Below, one piece after another: positions 41,922-50,621 of a stretch of 64,000 nt of DNA (the first letter of the stretch is position 1; the number at the start of each line of letters is the position of its first letter). The DNA comes from Ferrovibrio sp. MS7 (GTDB lineage: Bacteria > Pseudomonadota > Alphaproteobacteria > Ferrovibrionales > Ferrovibrionaceae). Both the position numbers and the translations under genes were made by a program. Under the pieces are notes generated by a model, which did not search any database, was not told the origin of the DNA, and saw only the letters and a list, made by a program, of their open reading frames with translations. Location of the stretch: the NCBI RefSeq assembly GCF_038404985.1, contig NZ_JBBKBA010000001.1:462001-526000 (forward strand), given 5' to 3'.

Positions 41922-43319
41922 TCAGACCCGCTTGATCTTGAACGAGTTGATGTATTCGGTCGGCTTGCTCGGATCGAACGGCTTGCCCATCACCGAGAAA
42001 GTCTTGTACGGGCTGGACGGCGGCGTGAGGCCGACATCCTGCATCAGCTTCTGGGTGTCGGTGGCGAGGAACACCTGCTCGGCCACCTTCTGATAATCGA
42101 CATCGCCCTTGAGCTGGCCCCAGCGCTTCATCTGGGTGAGAATCCAGATGCCGAAGCTCTGCCACGGGAAGGGTGCGAAATCGATGCGGTCGGGCACGCG
42201 CTTCACATTGCCGAGGCCATCGGCGAAGGTGCCGGTCAACACCTGCTCCACCACCGTCACCGGCTGGTTGAGATAGGCCGCCGGCGCGATGGCTTCGGCG
42301 ATCTGCTTGCGGTTCTCAGCCTTGGTTGCATAAGCCGTGGCTTCGATGATGGCACGCAGCAGGGCGCGGTAGGTATTCGGCGCCGTGGTGACGAATTCCT
42401 GGCTGGCGGCGAAGGCGCAGCAGGGATGGCCGTCCCAGATTTCCTTGGTCAGCAGATGGATGAAGCCGACGCCGTCATAGACCGCGCGCTGATTCACCGG
42501 ATCCGGCGCCAGGAAGCCGTCGATATTGTCGGCACGCAGGTTGGCGACCATTTCCGGCGGCGGCACGGCGCGGATCTGCACATCGGTATCCGGGTCGATG
42601 CCATGTTCGGCTAGATAGTAGCGCAGCAGGTAATTGTGCATCGAATAGTCGAACGGCACGGCGAACTTCATGCCCTTCCACTGCTTCGGATCGCGCTTGT
42701 CCTTGTGCTTCATCGCCAGCGTGATGGCCTGGCCGTTGATATTCTCCACCGCCGGCATGGTGTAGGGGATCGGCGCAGAGCCGGTGCCGGTGGTGATCGC
42801 CAGCGGCATCGGCGACAGCATATGCGCGGCGTCGTATTCCTTGTTGATGGTCTTGTCGCGGATCACCGCCCAGCCGGCGGTCTTCACCACTTCCACATTC
42901 AGGCCATGCTTGGAATAGAAGCCCATCGGATGCGCCATGATGATCGGCGTGGCGCAGGTGATGGCGATGAAGCCGACCTTGAGGTCCTTCTTTTCCAGCG
43001 GCGCCTTGTCCTGGGCGAAAACTTCGCGCGCGGTGGCAAGCGGGAAGAACTGCTCGACCGCCGAGAGCAGCGTGCCGGCGCCGACCGCATGCAGCACGCG
43101 GCGGCGGGTAACATCGTTCGGAATCAGGGCGCGGATCACCGCCTGATCGACGGCGCTGGTCAGGCGCTTTTCCTCATCGGCGGCGGTGGCGAGGCGAAGC
43201 TGGGTCTGGCGCTGCCATTCCGCCACATCGGCGTTATGCGCCGCCAGGGTGTTATGCTTGCCACAGGGGCAGGCATCGAGGCGGGTATTGGCGTCGAAGG
43301 GATCCTGGAACAGCGACAT
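41922..43319 (-). CDS. CmpA/NrtA-family ABC transporter substrate-binding protein
   Basis: A 465-residue nitrate/bicarbonate/cyanate-type binding protein. It has an unusually long N-terminal region with a Cys-Pro-Cys-Gly...His cluster (residues 17-22). A twin-arginine-like RRR at 72-74 is followed by a hydrophobic stretch that ends at about FPLATAREVFAQ, consistent with export. The mature part has LKVGFIAITCATPIIMAHPMGFYSKHGLNVEV and FAVPFDYSMHNYLLRYYLAEHGIDP, both standard for NrtA/CmpA. It is the first gene of the operon, 75 bases downstream of the predicted sigma-54 start site. Ligand: cyanate is likely from linkage to cynS. Confidence 0.87.
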   Translation of the reverse strand: MSLFQDPFDANTRLDACPCGKHNTLAAHNADVAEWQRQTQLRLATAADEEKRLTSAVDQAVIRALIPNDVTRRRVLHAVGAGTLLSAVEQFFPLATAREVFAQDKAPLEKKDLKVGFIAITCATPIIMAHPMGFYSKHGLNVEVVKTAGWAVIRDKTINKEYDAAHMLSPMPLAITTGTGSAPIPYTMPAVENINGQAITLAMKHKDKRDPKQWKGMKFAVPFDYSMHNYLLRYYLAEHGIDPDTDVQIRAVPPPEMVANLRADNIDGFLAPDPVNQRAVYDGVGFIHLLTKEIWDGHPCCAFAASQEFVTTAPNTYRALLRAIIEATAYATKAENRKQIAEAIAPAAYLNQPVTVVEQVLTGTFADGLGNVKRVPDRIDFAPFPWQSFGIWILTQMKRWGQLKGDVDYQKVAEQVFLATDTQKLMQDVGLTPPSSPYKTFSVMGKPFDPSKPTEYINSFKIKRV

Positions 43320-43404
43320 GCGGCGGTCTCCGTCTCTGATGGTGCCTATTTTTCGAGCAGAAAATCCCCCGCCCGAAACAAATGCATTCTTTCCACCAGA
43401 GAGG

Positions 43405-43420
43405 AGCAAGCATCGTGCCA
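43405..43420 (-). promoter_or_regulatory. Sigma-54 (RpoN) promoter of the cyanate/nitrate operon
   Basis: On the minus strand, 43420 down to 43405 reads TGGCACGATGCTTGCT. This is a perfect fit to the RpoN consensus TGGCACG-N4-TTGC(A/T), with GG at -24 and GC at -12. Transcription should begin near 43394, leaving a ~75-base leader before the binding-protein ATG at 43319. The divergent neighbour encodes a sigma-54 activator, which strengthens the call. Confidence 0.88.
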
Positions 43421-43442
43421 CGTTTATGCCGTGGCTATGGAT

Positions 43443-43458
43443 TCCCGGTAATCCGGGA
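43443..43458. promoter_or_regulatory. Inverted repeat between the sigma-54 promoter and the upstream array
   Basis: TCCCGG and CCGGGA flank TAAT, a perfect 6-4-6 inverted repeat about 55 bases upstream of the predicted start site. It differs in sequence from the AT-rich repeats further upstream, and could be an accessory regulator site. No role is established. Confidence 0.35.
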
Positions 43459-43490
43459 TTCGGATAACCGCCGATTTCTCTCGCCTGCGC

Positions 43491-43533
43491 TACGAAAATT
43501 CGTATAATACGAAAATACGTAATCCTAATTACG
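43491..43533. promoter_or_regulatory. Array of inverted and direct repeats, candidate upstream activating sequence
   Basis: Three inverted repeats are packed in 43 bases: TACGAA-AA-TTCGTA (43491-43504), TTCGTAT-A-ATACGAA (43499-43513) and CGTAAT-CCTA-ATTACG (43518-43533). TACGAAAAT occurs twice at a 17-base offset. The array is 97-140 bases upstream of the predicted sigma-54 start, the usual distance for enhancer sites. It also contains TATAAT on the plus strand (43503-43508), a perfect -10 for the divergent activator gene, though without a clear -35. Binding here could both activate the operon and repress the activator's own gene. Confidence 0.65.
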
Positions 43534-43564
43534 GAATATCGTTGTATATGAGAGGGTGTAGCCC

Positions 43565-45442
43565 GTGCTGAGCGAAACAGCGGAAGCGTTAGGCCCGGTT
43601 TTCGAGTGCAGCCCGGACGCCATGCTGGTAGTGGACCCCTATGCCGACCGGGTACTGGATGCCAATGCCGCAGCCTGCCGCCTGCTTGGCTATGACCGTG
43701 CCGCTTTGCGCGGCAGCGCCATGAGCGCCCTGCACCCGGACCAGGTCCCGGCCCTGGTGGTGTTCAGCGAGGCCGTGCTGAGCCAGGGCCAGTATTGGAG
43801 CGCCGAACTGCAGCCACGCCATGCCACCGGCGCGGCGCTGAAAGTGGAATATGCCGGCGCCGCCATTCCTGGCGAGAGGCCTCGGCTGCTGATCACCGTC
43901 AGCGACCTGGAAGCACGTCGCCGCCGCCAGGTGGATGAAGCCGCTGAAGGCTATGTGCGCGGCGGCCTCGCCGAATGGCAGCGGGTGGAGCGTTTCTTCC
44001 GCGATGTCGAACGCGAGAACCAGTTGATCCTGCGCGCCGCCGGCGAAGGCATCTACGGCGTGAACGCCGAAGGCAAGACCACCTTCGTCAATCCGGCCGC
44101 CGAACGCATGCTGGGCTGGGCCGCCGAGGAACTGGTGGGCAAGGACATGCACACCATCGTGCATCACACCCGCCATGACGGCAGCCATTACCCGCACCAG
44201 GATTGCCCGATCTATGCCGCCTTCCGCGATGGCGCGGTGCATCAGGTGGATAACGAAGTGTTCTGGCACCGCTCCGGTCAGCCGGTCTGGGTGGAGTATA
44301 CCTCCACGCCGATCCGCGACCGTGGCGTGGTGGTGGGCGCGGTGATCGTGTTCCGCGATATCAGCCATCGCCGCGAGGCGGAAGAGAAGCTGCGCGCCGC
44401 CCTCGAGGAAGTGGACAGCCTGCGCCGCAAGCTGGAACTGGAAAACGCCTATCTGCAGGAGGAAATCCGCCTCGAGGGCAATCATCGCGGCATCATCGGG
44501 CAATCGGCGGCGGTGCAGAACCTGCTGCGCCAGATCGACCTGGTGGCGCCGACCGATGCCACCGTGCTGGTGACCGGCGAGAGCGGCACCGGCAAGGAAC
44601 TGATTGCGCGCGCCATCCATGAGGTGAGCAAACGCTCCGACCGGCCGCTGATCCGCGTCAATTGCGCGGCGATTCCGCGCGAGCTGTTCGAAAGCGAATT
44701 CTTCGGCCATGTGAAGGGCGCCTTCACCGGCGCGCTGCGCGATCGCGTCGGGCGGTTTGAGCTCGCCGATGGCGGCACGCTGTTCCTCGATGAAGTGGGC
44801 GAGATTCCGCTGGAGTTGCAAGGCAAGCTGCTGCGCGTGCTGCAGGAAGGCCAGTTCGAGCGCGTGGGTGAGGAACGCACCCGGGCGGTGGATGTGCGCG
44901 TGATCGCCGCCACCAACCGCGACCTGCGCCAGGAAGTGCGCCAGGGCCGCTTCCGCGAGGATCTGTATTTCCGCTTGAATGTCGTGCCGATTGAATCCGT
45001 GCCCTTGCGCGAGCGACGCGAGGATATCGCGCTGCTGGCCTCGCATTTCCTGCGCGGCAATGCACGCAAGCTCAAGACCAGCGACCTGCGTTTGACCGAA
45101 GGCGATATCCGCCGCTTGGAACGCTATGGCTGGCCGGGCAATGTGCGCGAGCTGGAAAACGTGATCGAGCGCGCCGCGATTCTCGCCCGCCAGGGCCGCC
45201 TGCGGCTGGACCTGCCCGATACCGCCGCGCCAGCAATGCCAGCAGCCGCACCGCAGAAAAGCAACGCATTGCTCACCGAAGCCGACCGCCGCGAGCGCGA
45301 CCGGCAGAATATCCTGGCCGCACTCGAGGCTTGCAATGGCCGCATTTTCGGCCCCGATGGCGCAGCGGTGCGGCTGGATGTGAAGCCGACCACGCTGGCC
45401 TCGCGCATCAAGGCGCTGGGGATTCGGTATCAGAGGGGCTAA
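43565..45442 (+). CDS. Sigma-54-dependent transcriptional activator with two PAS domains
   Basis: A 625-residue enhancer-binding protein. Two PAS domains (about 8-115 and 145-270; the second carries a His-rich [15 protein letters not shown] segment) are followed by a coiled-coil linker. The AAA+ domain has Walker A GESGTGKE, the sigma-54 contact loop GAFTGA and Walker [14 protein letters not shown] Fis-type helix-turn-helix ends the protein ([16 protein letters not shown]). It has no receiver domain, so it probably senses a small ligand or redox state by itself. The GTG at 43565 has AGAGGG eight bases upstream. It is divergent from the cyanate/nitrate operon, whose promoter is RpoN-type. Confidence 0.92.
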   Translation: MLSETAEALGPVFECSPDAMLVVDPYADRVLDANAAACRLLGYDRAALRGSAMSALHPDQVPALVVFSEAVLSQGQYWSAELQPRHATGAALKVEYAGAAIPGERPRLLITVSDLEARRRRQVDEAAEGYVRGGLAEWQRVERFFRDVERENQLILRAAGEGIYGVNAEGKTTFVNPAAERMLGWAAEELVGKDMHTIVHHTRHDGSHYPHQDCPIYAAFRDGAVHQVDNEVFWHRSGQPVWVEYTSTPIRDRGVVVGAVIVFRDISHRREAEEKLRAALEEVDSLRRKLELENAYLQEEIRLEGNHRGIIGQSAAVQNLLRQIDLVAPTDATVLVTGESGTGKELIARAIHEVSKRSDRPLIRVNCAAIPRELFESEFFGHVKGAFTGALRDRVGRFELADGGTLFLDEVGEIPLELQGKLLRVLQEGQFERVGEERTRAVDVRVIAATNRDLRQEVRQGRFREDLYFRLNVVPIESVPLRERREDIALLASHFLRGNARKLKTSDLRLTEGDIRRLERYGWPGNVRELENVIERAAILARQGRLRLDLPDTAAPAMPAAAPQKSNALLTEADRRERDRQNILAALEACNGRIFGPDGAAVRLDVKPTTLASRIKALGIRYQRG

Positions 45443-45457
45443 GACAAAATAAACAGC

Positions 45458-45528
45458 GTCATGCCCTGCGGAGGCAGGGTATCTCAGACCAATTGGAGAA
45501 AGATGCGCGGATCAGGTCCGCGCATGAC
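45458..45528. repeat. Palindromic intergenic repeat (GTCATG...CATGAC type), second copy
   Basis: Bounded by GTCATG and CATGAC as at 8560-8645, with a CCCTGC/GCAGGG hairpin at one end and a GCGCGGATCAGGTCCGCGC hairpin at the other. It lies between the convergent activator and M20 amidohydrolase genes. Confidence 0.7.
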
Positions 45529-45546
45529 GAAGCAAAAAGAATTGCC

Positions 45547-46743
45547 TCAGCGCGTGCCCAGCTCTTCCGCCACCAGGTTGACCCAGTAGGCGACGCCGGT
45601 GACCAGTGCCTGGTCGTTGAAGTCGTAATGCGGCGTATGCACGTAATGGCAGGAGCCATCCTCCACGCTGCCGCCATTGCCCAAGAGAATATAGGCGCCG
45701 GGCTTCTTCTCCAGCATGAAGGCGAAGTCTTCAGCACCGGTCAGGCGCTCGACATCGCCATCCACCTTGTCAGCGCCCACGGTGGCCGCCGCCGCGCGCA
45801 GCGCGATCTCGGTCTGCGCCGAGGCATTCACCAGCGGCGGATAGCGCCGCAGATAATGATATTCCACCGTGCAGCCATGGGCGGCAGCGATACCCCGGGC
45901 TGCTTCGCCCAGGCGGCGTTCCAGCAGGTCGCGGTCGGCAGGCGTGTAGCTGCGCGCGGTGCCGCGCACGGTCACCTCCGCCGGGATCACATTCGGCGAA
46001 CCATAGGAACCGGCAGCAATATGGCCGACGCTGAGCACGGCGGCATGCTGCGGCGACACATTGCGGCCGATGATATTCTGCGTCGCGGTGACGAAAGCCG
46101 CCGTCGGCTGGGTCGGATCGGTGCCCATATGCGGCATGGCGCCATGGCCGCCGGTGCCACGGAACACGACAGTCCATGTATCGGATGCCGCCATCATGGA
46201 ACCGGGCCGGATGGCGAACTGACCCAGCGGCAGGCCCGGCATGTTGTGCATGCCATAGACCGCATCGCAGGGGAACTGATCGAACAGGCCTTCCTCGATC
46301 ATGACGCGGGCGCCGCCCTCGCCTTCTTCCGCCGGCTGGAAGATGAAATGCAGCGTGCCGCTGAAATTGCGGTGTTCGGAGAGATAGCGCGCGGCGCCGA
46401 GCAGCATGGCGGTGTGGCCATCATGGCCGCAGGCATGCATCTTGCCCTTGTGCACCGAGGCATAATCGAAGGTGTTGCGCTCGAGCAGGTTCAGCGCATC
46501 CATGTCGGCGCGGAGCCCGATGCTGCGACCGCCTTCATTGCCGCTGCCATGCAGCGTGCCGACCACGCCTGTCTTGGCCAGGCCGCGATGCACCGGAATA
46601 CCCCATTCGGTCAGCTTGGCGGCGACCAGGTCGGCGGTGCGCACTTCCTCGAAAGCGGTTTCGGGATGCTTGTGGATGTCGCGGCGGATGCGGATCAATT
46701 CCGCTTCGATACCCTTGAGGCTGTTCAGAATATCCTGGGTCAT
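45547..46743 (-). CDS. M20 family amidohydrolase (hippurate hydrolase-like)
   Basis: A 398-residue metallopeptidase-fold amidohydrolase. Metal-binding motifs are visible in order: GLRADMDALNL (near 77), HACGHDGHTAMLLGAARYL (near 107), FQPAEEGEGGARVMIEEG (near 137) and a late His in HTPHYDFND (near 368). Family members remove an acyl or aryl group from N-acyl amino acids, such as hippurate or IAA conjugates. It is divergent from an MFS transporter, which may import the substrate. No signal peptide is seen. Confidence 0.9.
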   Translation of the reverse strand: MTQDILNSLKGIEAELIRIRRDIHKHPETAFEEVRTADLVAAKLTEWGIPVHRGLAKTGVVGTLHGSGNEGGRSIGLRADMDALNLLERNTFDYASVHKGKMHACGHDGHTAMLLGAARYLSEHRNFSGTLHFIFQPAEEGEGGARVMIEEGLFDQFPCDAVYGMHNMPGLPLGQFAIRPGSMMAASDTWTVVFRGTGGHGAMPHMGTDPTQPTAAFVTATQNIIGRNVSPQHAAVLSVGHIAAGSYGSPNVIPAEVTVRGTARSYTPADRDLLERRLGEAARGIAAAHGCTVEYHYLRRYPPLVNASAQTEIALRAAAATVGADKVDGDVERLTGAEDFAFMLEKKPGAYILLGNGGSVEDGSCHYVHTPHYDFNDQALVTGVAYWVNLVAEELGTR

Positions 46744-46834
46744 ATGGGTCGTCCTGGGCGGGAAGGATTTTCCTTACCTCACCACCACCGGCGCGGCTTG
46801 GCAAGGGTGGTGGCCCCAGCCTCCTGGGCACAGA

Positions 46835-46850
46835 ATTGTCAGAGTACAAT
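46835..46850. promoter_or_regulatory. Inverted repeat in the M20/MFS divergent region
   Basis: ATTGT and ACAAT flank six bases (CAGAGT), a 5-6-5 inverted repeat about midway in the 210-base divergent spacer. GntR-family sites often have a TTGT...ACAA shape. No adjacent regulator gene is present, so this is tentative. Confidence 0.3.
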
Positions 46851-46953
46851 CGACCACTGGACTTTCGTCCGGGTCAGTACCATCCTCCCGCCTGCCGGAG
46901 GAAATCGACAATCCGCCCCTAACCAGACCCCATCACCAGACAAAGAGCCGATA

Positions 46954-48246
46954 ATGAGCCAGTCTGCCGCCCAGCCACCCCAGTCTGCCCTAAAGACAGC
47001 GTCGGGCCTGCCGTTCCATCACCCGAGTCTCACCCGCGCCCAGAGCATCTGGATCCTGGCCGGCGCCGCCGTGATGCTGTCGCTGGCCATGGGCATGCGC
47101 CAGAGCCAGGGCCTGTTCATGCGCCCGATCGGCCAGGACCTTGGCGTCTCGGCCAGCGACTATGCCTTCGCACTCGCGTTGCAGAATATCGTCTGGGGTG
47201 TGACGCAGCCTTTCGCCGGTGCCCTGGTCGATCGCTACGGCACGCGCTGGACCGCCATCATCGGCGTGCTGATTTATGCCGCAGGCTTCCTGCTCACCGC
47301 CTTTGCCACCGGACCACTGCAGATCATGCTCGGCGCCGGCGTGATGATCGGCCTGGCGCTGTCCTGCACCAGTTCGGGCATCGCTGCCAAGGTCGCCGCC
47401 CGCGTGGTGCGGCCCGAGCGCCGCAGCCTGGCTTTCGGCCTGGTTTCCGCCGCCGGCTCGATCGGCACCTTCTTCTGCGCCCCGCTGGCGCAGAATGTGA
47501 TCGTCGACCATGGCTGGCAGATCGCCACCTTCGTCTTCGTCGGCCTCGCCGCCGTGATGCTGCCCGCCGCCTTCATCGGCAGCCGCGCCGATGCCGTGCC
47601 GCTGGCGGCAAGCACCGGCCCCAGCGAAACCCTGAGCCAGACCCTCGGCGAGGCCAGCCGCCATGGCGGCTATATCGTGATGGCCGCCGCCTTCTTCGTC
47701 TGCGGCCTGCAATTGGTGTTCATCACCACGCATCTGCCCACCTATCTCGCGGATTGCGGTGTCGATCCGATGGTGAGCGGCCAGGCACTGGCGGTGATCG
47801 GCGCCTTCAACGTGTTCGGCTCCTGGCTGTTCGGCTGGCTTGGCGACCGCTACCCGAAGCGCACCCTGCTCGGCCTGATCTATCTGCTGCGCTCCTTCGC
47901 GCTGGCGGCCTATTTCATCATCCCGGCGAGCCAGGCAACCACCTTGCTGTTCGCCGCCGTGATGGGCACGCTGTGGCTCGGCGTCATCCCGCTGGTCAAC
48001 GGCCTGGTAGCGCAGATTTTCGGCATCCGCTTCCTCGCCACGCTGACCGGCATCGCTTTCTTCAGCCACCAGGTCGGCAGCTTCCTCGGCGCCTGGGGCG
48101 GCGGCGTGATCTACGACATGCTCGGCTCCTACCAGCTTGCCTGGCAGCTTGCCGCCGGCATCGGCGCCGGCGCCGGCCTGATGCAGTTGTTCATGAACGA
48201 CCGCCCGACGCCGCGCATGCTGGCGGCAGCCCAAGCTGCGGAGTAA
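46954..48246 (+). CDS. MFS transporter
   Basis: A 430-residue major facilitator with about twelve hydrophobic helices. It has the loop 2-3 motif GALVDRYGTRW and the equivalent second-half motif GWLGDRYPKRTLLG. The N-terminal MRQSQGLFMRPIGQDLGVSASDYAFALALQN is typical of oxalate/formate-antiporter-like and monocarboxylate-type MFS members. I start it at the ATG at 46954; the very long open frame running in from 45331 is a shadow of the M20 gene. The substrate is unknown. Confidence 0.88.
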   Translation: MSQSAAQPPQSALKTASGLPFHHPSLTRAQSIWILAGAAVMLSLAMGMRQSQGLFMRPIGQDLGVSASDYAFALALQNIVWGVTQPFAGALVDRYGTRWTAIIGVLIYAAGFLLTAFATGPLQIMLGAGVMIGLALSCTSSGIAAKVAARVVRPERRSLAFGLVSAAGSIGTFFCAPLAQNVIVDHGWQIATFVFVGLAAVMLPAAFIGSRADAVPLAASTGPSETLSQTLGEASRHGGYIVMAAAFFVCGLQLVFITTHLPTYLADCGVDPMVSGQALAVIGAFNVFGSWLFGWLGDRYPKRTLLGLIYLLRSFALAAYFIIPASQATTLLFAAVMGTLWLGVIPLVNGLVAQIFGIRFLATLTGIAFFSHQVGSFLGAWGGGVIYDMLGSYQLAWQLAAGIGAGAGLMQLFMNDRPTPRMLAAAQAAE

Positions 48247-48282
48247 ACTGGCGCCTCAGATTCGTTGCGGGGGAGAAACGCC

Positions 48283-49305
48283 ATGCTGTTCCAGACCACC
48301 ATCGCCGGCAGCCTGCCGAAGCCCGGCTGGCTTTCGGAAACGCATAAGCTGTGGCCGCAATGGCGGGCCGAGGGTGCGGATCTCGAAACCGCCAAGCGCG
48401 ACGCCACGCTGATGTGGCTGAAGGAACAGGAAGACGCCGGCCTCGACATTGTTGGCGACGGCGAAATGAGCCGGCAGCATTTCGTGCATGGCTTTGTTGA
48501 GAACGTCGATGGCATCGACCGCCAGCACAAGGTGGAAATCGGCATCCGCGACAACCGCTACAAGGCGATGGTGCCGCGCGTTGTCGGCAAGCTGCAGATG
48601 AAGGGCCGCGCCCACCCGTGGGAAGCCAAGTTCCTGCGCCAGCACACCACGCGCAAGGTCAAGTTCACCCTGCCCGGCCCGATGACCATCATGGACACGG
48701 TGAAGGACGAGTTCTACGGCGACCGCGTGAAAACCGCGATGGCCTTCGCCGACCTGCTCAATGCCGAGGCCAAGGCGTTGCAGGCCGAGGGTGTGGATAT
48801 CATCCAGTTCGATGAACCGGCCTTCAATGCCTATACCCGCCAGGCCGCCGAGTGGGGCATCGACGCGCTGCACCGCGCCATGGATGGCCTCACCTGCACC
48901 ACGGCGGTGCATATCTGCTATGGCTATGGCATCCAGGCCAATATCGAATGGAAGCGCATGCTGGGCAGCGAATGGCGCCAGTATGAGGATTTCTTCCCGG
49001 CACTCGCCAAGAGCAAGCTCGACCAGGTGTCGCTGGAATGCGCCAACTCGAAGGTGCCGCCGGATTTGATGGCCCTGCTCGATGGCAAGCAGGTGATGGT
49101 TGGCGTCATTGATGTCGCTACCGACACGGTGGAGACGCCTGAGCAGATCCTCGCCACCATCGAGACGGCGCTGAAATTCGTGCCCAAGGACAAACTGCTG
49201 CCGGCAACCAATTGCGGCCTAGCCCCGCTCGACCGCAACGTCGCCGCCGCGAAGCTGAAAGCGCTCGGCGAAGGCGCCAAGCTGGCACGCGCCAAGTTCG
49301 GGTAA
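48283..49305 (+). CDS. Cobalamin-independent methionine synthase-like protein, catalytic half only (core MetE)
   Basis: A 340-residue protein corresponding to the C-terminal, zinc-binding half of MetE. Zinc ligands are in TAVHICYGYG (His and Cys, near 208), SLECANSK (Glu, near 250) and ATNCGLAPL (Cys, near 310). The start TTIAGSLPKPGWL and the QFDEPAFNAY motif are also present. MetE proper is about 750 residues, so the N-terminal half is missing by nature, not by truncation. Core MetE enzymes use methyl donors other than the usual polyglutamyl folate. GGGAGA precedes the ATG at 48283. Confidence 0.83.
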   Translation: MLFQTTIAGSLPKPGWLSETHKLWPQWRAEGADLETAKRDATLMWLKEQEDAGLDIVGDGEMSRQHFVHGFVENVDGIDRQHKVEIGIRDNRYKAMVPRVVGKLQMKGRAHPWEAKFLRQHTTRKVKFTLPGPMTIMDTVKDEFYGDRVKTAMAFADLLNAEAKALQAEGVDIIQFDEPAFNAYTRQAAEWGIDALHRAMDGLTCTTAVHICYGYGIQANIEWKRMLGSEWRQYEDFFPALAKSKLDQVSLECANSKVPPDLMALLDGKQVMVGVIDVATDTVETPEQILATIETALKFVPKDKLLPATNCGLAPLDRNVAAAKLKALGEGAKLARAKFG

Positions 49306-49319
49306 ACACCCGATCCATC

Positions 49320-49497
49320 GTCACCCCCGGGCCAGCCCTTCGGGCCTCTGCGCCCACGCCGCCTTCAGCGGCGCGCGCTTAGAGCCCGGGGGTCTCATGC
49401 AGAGAGACGATGATGAGATACGCGGGTCACTGTAAGCGCGCGAACGCCATACGGCGTTCGTGGGCGCACAGGCCCGAAGGGCTTCGGCGCGTATGAC
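49320..49497. repeat. Mosaic palindromic intergenic repeat, copy C (two back-to-back halves)
   Basis: The left half (49320-49395) contains GCCCTTCGGGC, GCCGCCTTCAGCGGC and a pairing of CCCCCGGG with CCCGGGGG. The right half (49426-49497) contains CGAACGCCATACGGCGTTCG and GCCCGAAGGGC and ends GTATGAC. Each half matches part of copies A and B in opposite orientation. The pair fills the convergent spacer between the MetE-like and UPF0324 genes. Confidence 0.7.
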
Positions 49498-49511
49498 AAG
49501 CCAGTAGGTGG

Positions 49512-50522
49512 TTACCTGTATTCCACCCAGATCAGCGCCAGCACCAGCAGCAGCAGGAACACGGTTTCGCCAACCAGCAGCGCGATGGCGCGCGGGCCGA
49601 CGGAAGCCACCGATTTCAGCGTCGTCTTCATGCCGAGTGCTGCAATGGCGATAACCAGGCACCAGCGCGAGGTATGCTTCGCCGCTTCAATCACCGGCGC
49701 CGGGACGATGCCGGTGGAAGTAATCAGCACCAGCAATGCGAAGGCGATCAGGAACCAGGGCAAAGGCGGCTGGGCGCCGGCCTGTTTGCTGCCATCGCTG
49801 TTGCGGAAGATCAGCGTGAAGGCGAACACCACCGGCAGCAACAGCGCGACGCGCAGCAGCTTGGTGAAAGTGGCAATCGTGCCGGTTTCCTCCGAGATCG
49901 AGAAGCCGGCGCCAACCACCTGCGCGACATCGTGGATCGTTGCACCGATGAACACGCCGGCAGCAGCGTGATCGAGACCGATGAGTTGCACGATCATCGG
50001 ATAGAGCACCATGGCGAAGGTGGACAGCGTGGTAACGCCGATGACGGTGAAGGCGGTGTCGCGTTCGGCATTCGCGCCGCGCGGCAGCACGGCGGAAATC
50101 GCCAGCGCCGCCGATGCACCACAGATCGCGGTGGCGCCGCCGGTGAGCAGGCCGATGCGCTTGTCCAGCCCCAACATGCGCGCCATCGCCCAGCCACAGA
50201 GAATCGTGGCGCCGACGCCGATCAGCACCGTGATGATCGGGCGCGGGCCTAAGCTGATGATTTCGCCAAAAGTGATCTGGGTGCCGAGCAGGGCGATGGC
50301 GAAGCGCAGCAGGCCGCGCGCGGCGAAGTCGATGCCGGGGCCACAGCGACCTTCCTGGCTGAGGAAATACAGCGCCATGCCGAGCAGCAGCGCGAACAGC
50401 ATCACCGGGCCGCCGTAATGCTGGCTGAGGAAAGTGGCGGCGATGGCGACGACGCCCGCCGCCATCACGCCAGGAAACAGTAGCTGCAGCCGTTGCCGCC
50501 ACGCGGCGATGTCGGCGCCCAT
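49512..50522 (-). CDS. UPF0324 / YeiH family putative sulfate exporter
   Basis: A 336-residue membrane protein with about ten hydrophobic helices. Characteristic motifs are LLRFAIALLGTQITFGEI, LTGGATAICGASAALAISAVL and FIGATIHDVAQVVGAGFSIS. The family (Cons_hypoth698) is annotated as a putative sulfate exporter on limited evidence. I use the ATG at 50522 (MGADIAAWRQRL), which has a GAGGGG upstream. It is divergent from a LysR regulator across 99 bases, the same arrangement as E. coli yeiH/yeiE. Confidence 0.88.
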   Translation of the reverse strand: MGADIAAWRQRLQLLFPGVMAAGVVAIAATFLSQHYGGPVMLFALLLGMALYFLSQEGRCGPGIDFAARGLLRFAIALLGTQITFGEIISLGPRPIITVLIGVGATILCGWAMARMLGLDKRIGLLTGGATAICGASAALAISAVLPRGANAERDTAFTVIGVTTLSTFAMVLYPMIVQLIGLDHAAAGVFIGATIHDVAQVVGAGFSISEETGTIATFTKLLRVALLLPVVFAFTLIFRNSDGSKQAGAQPPLPWFLIAFALLVLITSTGIVPAPVIEAAKHTSRWCLVIAIAALGMKTTLKSVASVGPRAIALLVGETVFLLLLVLALIWVEYR

Positions 50523-50621
50523 GGGAAAACCCCTCGCACGAATCGGTCCTGGCCTTGTTGTAGCCAAGCAGCAGCGGCGACGCTATCGTCGGCGCCCTGG
50601 GCAAAGGCCCCGGGAGTACCG

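Noticed and set aside
37558-43319. A nitrate assimilation operon
   Set aside because: The transporter family and NIT domain would allow nitrate, but no nitrate or nitrite reductase gene is present and cynS is inside the operon. Cyanate is therefore the better first guess.
45331-46953. Long in-frame extension upstream of the MFS gene
   Set aside because: It runs through the antisense of the M20 amidohydrolase. MFS homology begins only at the ATG at 46954.
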